A stretch of 64,000 bases of DNA from positions 10,312,771-10,376,770 of the forward strand of contig JAQFVV010000018.1 of assembly GCA_028023455.1 (NCBI GenBank). The letters are read 5' to 3'. The notes beneath the pieces were generated by a model, which worked only from the letters and a program-made list of their open reading frames with translations, did not search any database and had not been told where the DNA came from. This DNA comes from Epiperipatus broadwayi (Eukaryota; Onychophora; Udeonychophora; Euonychophora; Peripatidae). How positions within the stretch are numbered: the stretch's first letter is position 1; every line of letters starts with the position of its first letter. This document shows, piece after piece, positions 57,227 through 64,000 of this stretch. The position numbers were made by a program, and so were the translations under genes.

Positions 57227-58434
57227 AAGAAAAAAATAAAACTTTTTTTTTTTGAAAAAAATTAAGTCATCTTTATTGTCAATTTTTTTTAGGATAGTAA
57301 AACATTTATTACTCTCTCCTCCTTTCCTCCTCCATTATTAACAAAAATAGATTCATTATATACATCTTTTATTTTGTGTCCATATAAAACAAAAGTATCA
57401 TTTATAAATACTTTTAACACTGTTTATGCATTTGAAACTAATTAATCACTTATCAAAGACTATCAGTACAATCATTTTTTTTTTCTTTTGAAAAAAATTG
57501 TTTTTTATTTTGTAGAAATTGACATTTGTTAGAGTAAAAAATCGTTTGATTTAGTATATCTCAAGGTGCACATTAAATACTATCTATTCTAAATAACACT
57601 TTTATTTTTACTTAACTGTATTTTTTTTTTGCACCCCAAATTTTTCATATGAATATTTTTTATATTTATTGTAAATTTAAAAATAAAATATCAAAGTCAC
57701 TAATTTAAGATTTAAAAAAAAAAAAAATGTAAATAGTATAGCAAAATAAATTATTCTAGTTAATTAACTATTGTTTTTTTTTTTTTAAATTTTGAATAGA
57801 AAAATAGCTGAACATATGTTAATAAAGAGTAATCGTTTTCATTTAATTTAATAGAAGTGATTTTCAAACTAGAAACCTGAACTACAGTCACATTATTAGT
57901 TGAATGTTAAAAATGAAAGTTAAACTCTATCTCCAAAAATTTAGCTACAATATTATTTTAAACTTTGTTCTCATTTAATTTCACTTACTTTTAAGCATTT
58001 TAAGTGTGAATGAGAGTTTAGATTTTAAAGATTTTAAATTAGTTCATATGCTCGATATTTTATTTTATGCATTTGTAAGTAATGTCACATGATTAATAAA
58101 CTGGCTTAGTAAATGAAGGTACAGATCTGAGCACATACATTACAGCTAGCCATTAGGAAAAAATATATACAGTCCTTATTATTTCACTTTCATCAAACAA
58201 AAAGCTTCTTATCTCACTTTTTATAATTTAATACATAACATCATCTCCATAACATTATAATCTTAGATAATAGTAATGTCTTGCAGACATTTATGTAAAT
58301 AAATTGAATCCTTGAAATCCAGGTGACAAGGAAATGCTATTTAATTCTCTTTTTTTATTTTGTGTATTAATAAATATTATATAATAAAAATGAAAAGAAT
58401 ATTGTATAACTCTTTTTTTCTTTTTTATTTGCAG

Positions 58435-58631
58435 CTATCTTGATGGGTTCATTACGGTTATCTGCTGAGGATTGTAAAAAATATATTTTAAGTGCTGATG
58501 AGGAACATCTTACTGAAGCTATGCTTCAACAATTGATTCGTTACTTACCTGAACCAGATAAAATTAAAAAACTTCGCAATTATCAGGAAAACTATCATGA
58601 CTTGGCAGCTGTAGAACACTTTGCTCTCATA
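58435..58631 (+). CDS. Formin FH2-domain exon (Diaphanous-like), downstream of the two found
   Basis: Coding exon of 197 nt with acceptor TTTGCAG ending at 58434 and strong donor GTAAGT starting at 58632. With the G carried over from 53308 it reads NLAILMGSLRLS, followed by LTEAMLQQLIRYLPEPDKI and ending near VEHFALI. This is the FH2 core segment after the AQNL helix. The LTE.M.Q.LI..PEP pattern is closer to what I know of Diaphanous-type formins than to FMNL, FHOD or INF2, and delphilin and DAAM are the next alternatives. The exon ends in phase 0. The next FH2 segment, which should contain a PRL-like motif, was not found before 64000, so the downstream intron is either longer than 5 kb or its exon is too short to recognise. 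This exon and the previous one cover only about 97 residues of a roughly 400-residue domain. Confidence 0.85.
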
Positions 58632-58796
58632 GTAAGTTTGAAATATTACTGATCTTAATTTTTTTTAAACTAACTAATTTATTTAATTATCTGAAAAGAA
58701 AACACAAGTACTTTTCACAATTTTAATGATTCTAGCAATCAGATCACACGTTACATCAATTGTACAATCATTGTATAACACACAAAAAAAATCAAC

Positions 58797-58840
58797 TATA
58801 ATAATTATAGGATTGTGTATATAATAATTATAGGATTGTG
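58797..58840. repeat. 23-bp tandem duplication
   Basis: TATAATAATTATAGGATTGT occurs at 58797 and 58820, just downstream of the formin exon. Confidence 0.85.
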
Positions 58841-59632
58841 TAACGTGCAGACTGCCTGCCTAAAATCTTTAATATAATGAGTAGTTGTTTATGTAATTTC
58901 TAGTTTATTTTTAAGCATTTAAGACTATATATATAGTGTAACAGTCCTACCATTTGGTAAATATGAACATCAAAGTTAATTTAGCATGAATTCTAATAAT
59001 CATATATATATATATGAAAAGTTAGTGCTTAATAATTAAAATAATCTTTGAGATTTCACACTCCAAGTAAGAGAAATGAAACAAGATAGAGTAAAATATA
59101 ATTTAATTCAATCATAAATCATACTAATGGTCAGACATAACTATAATAATAAAAATATTACAAACTATGTTATCTTTTCAAACCATTAGTCATCCTAAAT
59201 GTCTGAAGATAAATCATATCTTCTATGGATTACAAATTTATACTAGGTTAAAAACTGGAGTGCCATCCCAAAACTGGGAAATCCATAGAAGAATATACCA
59301 CACCATTAGTCTTATTAAAAATAGTTCCACAACTAATTCAGTAGAATATGAACTTTTATCTCCCTAGCTATTATAAATTTAAATTATAATGTAGATGGTA
59401 GAACTTAAGAGAAACAGAAAGTCAGTTTAATAACTAACAAAAAATATATATTTATTACACAATAAGATATGTAAAATATTTAAACATCATTACTTCAAAT
59501 TATAAAATGAATATTTAAACATTATCATATTTTGAGTGATCACCCTTTTAAACACTAAAGTTTTACCCATGTCTTCAGTTTAAAATCCCGTTTACATTAA
59601 GCTTAACATTTTTTTCCTGTGTTTGTTTTCCA

Positions 59633-59890
59633 TTATGGAATCTATTTCAGCATTGACGATGCTGTACATCATCCTTAAAAATGTAGAAACAATAATTTTT
59701 TAAATTCTTTTAGCTGTTTTAAGTTTTAATTTATTCAGATCATATTTTTTGTTTTATATTATGAAGTCTATTTCAGTATTTAAGATATTGTATATCATTC
59801 TTGATGATATAGAAACTATAATCCTTTTAGTTTCCTTAGTAGTTTCAAATTTTAATTTATTGAGATCGTATTTCTTTAGATCATATTCCT
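59633..59890. repeat. Degenerate tandem duplication, about 126-bp period
   Basis: The segments around CTATTTCAG at 59642 and 59768 share, in order, ATGTAGAAAC/ATATAGAAAC, CTTTTAG and TTTTAATTTATT.AGATC.TATTT. Period is 126 bp. Confidence 0.6.
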
Positions 59891-60756
59891 TCACCTCTCC
59901 AAAAACAAATGTTATGTAAGAGAGGACTTTCTGTTAACAATTATTTGCAACCATAAATTTGTACCATAGGTTTAGCAGAATTCAGAAATGGCAGTTGAAG
60001 TGTGGTCACATATCAGGCTGAAGGTAAATAATTAATCTAGACTACATTGATTCAGGGTAAATGATATACACACAGGAATTAGCCACTGTGAACCATAATA
60101 TTTATTTTATAATATCTTAATTCATAAATTGGCTGCTAATAAAATAAATTTAATGTTTTTACAAGCTGCTAATAATATTTGTAAAACTGAAGACAGACTA
60201 GAGATACTGGCAGAATGGCTAGTTTCCAATAAAAATTTTAAATCTCATTTTATTAAACTGTTATGGATTTAAAAAAAAAAAAATCAGATTCTGTTACTTT
60301 TCTAATTATATTTCTTTTAATTAGGTTTATGACTCAGAATAACAAAAAAAAAAAAATACTTATTACAACATAAATCTTTTATAAATTGATATTTCACATG
60401 ATAAAATTTAATTCCCTCTCCCCTTTTAAAAAGAAAAAAGAAAAAATTTATTTAAAAAGAAAAAAAATCAATTTCATTTATTTAAACTTTGAATAATTGA
60501 CCTTTGAACTCTGAATTTTAATCTCAGAGATGGCACAAGCAACTTTAAATTTGTAAACAGAAATAAATCTTTTTCCATTTTTTAAACTTATTTGGCTACT
60601 TCTTTTTATTATTAAAATTGTTACCCAAAGATAATCAGCACTTAACTACTCTTGCAGTCAATTATGTATCTTGCTTTGCAGCCAATACATTGTCCTCCTA
60701 CCAGATTAGAAATAAAATGTCAATTCAGACTCTTGATATTGGATGATTTTATTTCT

Positions 60757-61110
60757 ACACTAAACATTAACATTAATAAATTTGTATATATAATCTTGAT
60801 AATTGAGCTAGATATTAAGCAAGTGAAACAGCAGAATTGAAATCACTTTCAATAGTAAACTGAATAACATAGTGGTACCAAATTTAAAATCACTTTTTCA
60901 TATGAAAGTAAATTGACTAAATGCTAATTACACTGGATAATCGGCCAGAGATCAAAATAATAGAGGTATTAAGTTTAAAATCACTTTTCTATACGAAAGT
61001 AAACTAACTAAATATTAATTAATCTTAATAATGAGCTGGAAATCAAAATAGTAGAGATAATAAGTTTAAAATCACTTCCAATACTACTGACTAAATGTTA
61101 ACTAAACCCA
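60757..61110. repeat. Tandem repeat with 91-bp period
   Basis: AAATCACTT anchors occur at 60840, 60887, 60978 and 61069. The last three are 91 bp apart, and the first interval (47 bp) is a shortened unit. Units also share GACTAAATGTTAA-like and GAGATCAAAATA.TAGAG blocks. Part of another unit extends left to about 60757. Confidence 0.75.
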
Positions 61111-61499
61111 ATTTTAATTTCTTAGAAATGTTGCACTACATTGTGAGCCTAATTGTGCAATATACGGTTGCTTTTCAGGGACCCTTGGTTTGGAAAGCTT
61201 CTTGTGAATGTCAGGAAAACTACTGAATATTCGAATTTAACTTACAATTTATAATTATGATTTCACTGGGGAATTCTTTTTTACCCAGCTACACTGTAGT
61301 GAACCCAGGATATCTTTCACCTGGTGCTTCACTATCAACATTAAATGGGGGTTTTGAGCACAAGTATACACTTGCAGTTTAACTGACTCCTTGAAAGAAA
61401 AGGCTTAATCATATTAATATCTTCAATCCATAATTTTCACACATACTAAAACCCTACATCCTATACCTCTAACTTATCAAATCACCTACTCATCAATAC

Positions 61500-61990
61500 T
61501 AGTTAAGTTCTCTTTGACAAATTTCAAAGAATAGGCATTGTATGTTCCCTTTTCTATTTCTTCAATAGCCAGTATAAAACCATTATTGTTATATTGATGA
61601 ATGATAGTGAATGGGCTATCATAAATTCCTTAAAAAATTTTATAAACATGTTTTTCAGGGTAACTTATAGGATTATTCCAAATCATAACTTTATCTTCTA
61701 ACTGAAAAGTTTGGCTAGAGCTCTTCTGCTGATTTATTCTTAGATCTTCTGTTTTCATTAATCTATGTCTTGCTTTGGTTATAGCCTCCAAAACTGTATG
61801 TATCATATGACTAGCATAGAACACTTGTTTGGAAGAGAGATCAATAGAATAGGCATTTTCAAATCCTCATCTCTTCATACAGAATAATAGTGAAACAATA
61901 AATAAAGAGATCATATTCCATAAATATTAATTTTTCTTCTGTGAATATAAAGCCATATAAGTCAATAACTTCACCTCCATAATGTACAAC
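61500..61990 (-). pseudogene. LTR-retrotransposon integrase C-terminal remnant
   Basis: On the minus strand a frame beginning near 61920 reads GFENAYSIDLSSKQ, then KARHRLMKTEDLRINQ, then QTFQLEDKVMIWN. After a TAA at about 61629 it reads SPFTIIHQYNNNGFILAIEE and ends with a TAG near 61490-61495. The basic helix followed by a .F..GD.V-like strand (here FQLEDKVMIWN) is the usual end of gypsy-type integrases. No protease, RT or RNase H was found upstream, so the element is truncated. Family placement (gypsy versus BEL/Pao) is uncertain. Confidence 0.6.
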
Positions 61991-62291
61991 AGCAGAAATT
62001 ATATGCATAATATATAATTAAAGTTTTAAAAGTATCTTAATTATAAACATTTCTTTTTACTGGTAGTTTTTCCTTATATCCTAAAGTTATTATTTGTCTC
62101 ATTATATTTTTTAATAATTATAATCTTTACATCCTAAATTATTATTTATCTCATTATGTTTTTTTAACAATTATAGTAAAGATTAGACATATTTTTTGAA
62201 AAAAAAAAAAATGTTTCTGTAAAATTATATTTTATTTTCTATTCATACATAATCTCATTAATTCGTTAACCAGATCATGAGTCTTTGGTGA

Positions 62292-62339
62292 GATAAAGCC
62301 ACCCAAATTTATAAGGATAAAGCCACCCAAATTTATAAC
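62292..62339. repeat. 24-bp tandem duplication
   Basis: GATAAAGCCACCCAAATTTA occurs at 62292 and 62316. Confidence 0.85.
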
Positions 62340-62726
62340 AGTATTAAACTGCGGTTAAGCGTTCCCTCTCACCATGTATTTTTCAAATACCCTCTGTATT
62401 TTCTAATGAAAAACAAAAATTTTCTATATATGCAACCATTTATTACATGCTCATCCTTATGAATTTTTCACTGGCGCAGATATTTAGTTAGTTTTCTAGG
62501 GGTTCTATTCCCCCTTTTTTCTTTTTACAGCTGTGCCTTTTGACCGTTACTTTCAACTTTTCCCTTACTCTACAAGTATGACTTTATAAATTTGTGTTAC
62601 AGACTTATAATTAATCACTTAGATTTTTAAATTTTCTGTTCTTATTATATTATCATAAATTTTACTTTCCAAAATTTTAATTTCTTTGGAAATAATTTTA
62701 TTTTCCAACCATACTTCATTTATGCT

Positions 62727-62957
62727 TTATTGACTATCTTTAGAATTTACTTCCTCACTTTGTTGTAACTGTTCAATATTTGGAAGCTTTATATCTAAGC
62801 TTTGATGCTCTTTTATACATTCTATTTCTACTATATCCCAAGAACATTCTATTTCAACCTTTTCAAGCCTTTCAACAATAGTAGTCATTTCTAAATGAAT
62901 CTGTTTTAATGCTTTATGATTTTCTGTTTTTACCCCTTCTCTTATCTCATGCAGCAA
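62727..62957 (-). CDS. Unrecognised coiled-coil-like ORF
   Basis: A 76-codon open frame on the minus strand, rich in Glu, Lys, Leu and Ile in heptad-like spacing (LKQIHLEMTTIVERLEKVEI). No homology was recognised and no ATG is required, since the frame opens with TTG. It lies between the integrase remnant and the RTE copy, so it may be a fragment of an LTR element's gag-like region. A chance ORF is possible. Confidence 0.25.
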   Translation of the reverse strand: MLHEIREGVKTENHKALKQIHLEMTTIVERLEKVEIECSWDIVEIECIKEHQSLDIKLPNIEQLQQSEEVNSKDSQ

Positions 62958-63078
62958 TTCTATTTTGCTTTCTTGTTCAGTTTTATTTTACTGTATTTTG
63001 TGGCATGCCTCTTCATCTTTATTCTCAGTCTGGGTTAAATATCCCCTGAAACTCTTTTATAATTTTTTCTCTCATCTG

Positions 63079-63103
63079 TTCATCATCATCATCATCATCA
63101 TTA
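63079..63103 (-). repeat. RTE 3' terminal (GAT)n microsatellite
   Basis: Plus strand CATCATCATC ATCATCATCATT directly follows the RT stop codon on the minus strand. RTE elements typically end in such short tandem repeats instead of poly(A), so this marks the 3' insertion boundary. Confidence 0.7.
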
Positions 63104-64000
63104 TCAACCATTATCAATCCACTGCAGGATGAAGGTCTCTCCAAGTTTAATCCATCTTCTCCGATCTTTAGCTTCTCTTCTCCACATCACCCCTACACAT
63201 TTTCTTATTTCATCCATCCATTTTACATGTGGTCTCCTTCTGGGTCTTTTACAATCTCTTGGAATCCAGTTTAAAATTTCAATTGTCCATCTATTATCAT
63301 CTCTTCTAGCAATATGTCCAGCCCAACTCCACTTCAATCTTTTAATTTTTTCAATGAGGTCAGTAACACCTGTTTGTTCTCTTACCCATACATTGCGTTT
63401 TCGATCTCTTCTTGTTACTCCCAACATACATCTCTCCATACTTCTTTGAGTGGTCTGAAGTCTCTGTATTGATCTTCTATTAAGTGTCCAAGTCTCAGAT
63501 CCATAAGTAAGAACTGGTAAATCACATTTGTTAAAAACCTTTCTTTTCAAACACATAGGCATATTTCCTTTTAATATCAAGTTATTTCTACCAAAAGCAC
63601 TCCAACCAAGTTTAATTCTATGATTAATTTCCTCTATTATGTTTCCATCTGTATTAATAATCTGACCAAGGTATTTGTAACTCTTAACTTCTTCTAATTC
63701 ATCATAATCAATCTTTATTTTCATATTTTGAGCAAATCGATTAAACATTACTTTAGTCTTTTTAACATTTATCTTTAGTCCTACTTTCCTACTTTCATCT
63801 GATAACTCCTGCAACATTTCCTGCAGCTCGGAAGCATTATTTGCAAAAACAACTACATCATCTGCAAAATCTAAATGACTTAAATAATCTCCATTTACTT
63901 TCACTCCTTTAGTTTCCCATTTTAATCCACAAAATACTTCTTGCAGCACTGCTGTAAAAAGTTTTGGAGATATGGAGTCACCTTGTCTTACACCTTTCTC
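63104..64000 (-). CDS. RTE-type LINE reverse transcriptase, C-terminal part, open to window edge
   Basis: The minus-strand frame is open from the window edge through a TGA at 63106-63104, about 298 codons. From the edge it reads GVRQGDSISPKLFTAVLQ (RT domain 4), then LDFADDVVVFANN with the catalytic FADD box (63857-63868). It continues with KINVKKTKVM, YLGQII, RIKLGW.AF and LPVLTYGSETW, then MERCMLGVTRRDR and WAGHIARRDDNRW, the typical RTE tail. No internal stop or frameshift is seen, so this copy is much younger than the one at 32.6-35.2 kb. The endonuclease half lies beyond 64000. It is 3'-terminated by a GAT/ATC microsatellite. It copies its own RNA and has no host role. Confidence 0.9.
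   Translation of the reverse strand, partial: EKGVRQGDSISPKLFTAVLQEVFCGLKWETKGVKVNGDYLSHLDFADDVVVFANNASELQEMLQELSDESRKVGLKINVKKTKVMFNRFAQNMKIKIDYDELEEVKSYKYLGQIINTDGNIIEEINHRIKLGWSAFGRNNLILKGNMPMCLKRKVFNKCDLPVLTYGSETWTLNRRSIQRLQTTQRSMERCMLGVTRRDRKRNVWVREQTGVTDLIEKIKRLKWSWAGHIARRDDNRWTIEILNWIPRDCKRPRRRPHVKWMDEIRKCVGVMWRREAKDRRRWIKLGETFILQWIDNG

Larger units (their letters stand above)
53309..58434 (+). other. Formin intron with inserted repeats
   Basis: A 5.1 kb intron bounded by GTAAGA and GCAG. It holds a block of higher GC content at about 53870-56090 that I could not classify, a tRNA-like SINE with perfect target duplication (56659-56768), an exact 57-bp tandem duplication (57113-57226), and otherwise AT-rich sequence with T-runs. 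Confidence 0.75.

Noticed and set aside
60663-60790. Possible third formin exon after TTGCTTTGCAG, in phase 0
   Set aside because: The peptide does not show a convincing FH2 match, the donor is weak, and its right part belongs to the 91-bp tandem repeat.

Overview
The window reads as AT-rich animal nuclear DNA, almost certainly an intron and intergenic stretch of a large invertebrate genome. There are no operons and no long intact host ORFs. Coding signal survives only as short exons with GT/AG borders and as decayed transposon ORFs. The repeat mix (tRNA-derived SINEs, RTE-type LINEs, ZBED5/FAM200-like hAT transposases, TTAGGG-like interstitial repeats, long AT microsatellites) fits a mollusc, and a cephalopod is my best guess. 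That is inference, not proof.

Host genes: two well-supported exons of a formin lie on the + strand at 53213-53308 and 58435-58631. They join in frame across a 5.1 kb intron and encode part of an FH2 actin-nucleation domain, most like the Diaphanous class. On the - strand, 25823-25759 looks like the last coding exon of a prenylated small GTPase ending in a CaaX box. It is followed by a long transposon-poor, AT-rich stretch down to about 21.96 kb that behaves like a 3' UTR and has at least four Pumilio-type sites. A core-promoter-like TATA/Inr pair lies at 27969-28001 (+).

Mobile DNA dominates the rest. LINE remnants lie at 5.75-6.64 kb (+), 9.0-9.99 kb (-), 32.6-35.17 kb (+, RTE with endonuclease and RT), 45.86-47.0 kb (-, L1/Tx1-like) and 63.08-64.0 kb (-, RTE with a long open RT reading frame running off the window). 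hAT elements lie at 17441-18650 (non-autonomous) and 40607-44257 (decayed ZBED5/FAM200-like transposase, - strand). A 1435-bp terminal-inverted-repeat element at 28831-30265 has an ATTA target duplication and carries a telomere-like CCTAA block in a 187-bp duplicated cassette. An LTR-retrotransposon integrase tail lies at about 61.5-62.0 kb (-).

The most striking large-scale feature is four giant near-palindromes built from different repeat families (7.91-8.66, 31.30-31.85, 36.22-37.25 and 48.04-49.15 kb). The last one sits against a 500-N assembly gap. One of them is a head-to-head pair of tRNA-type SINEs. A short class II tRNA-like SINE occurs twice (6806-6918 and 56659-56768). The second copy is inside the formin intron and has a perfect 15-bp target-site duplication.

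I found no CRISPR array, bacterial-type operon, rRNA or clearly functional tRNA, and no obviously new enzymatic system. The unusual content is structural: foldback repeats and the telomere-like cassette.
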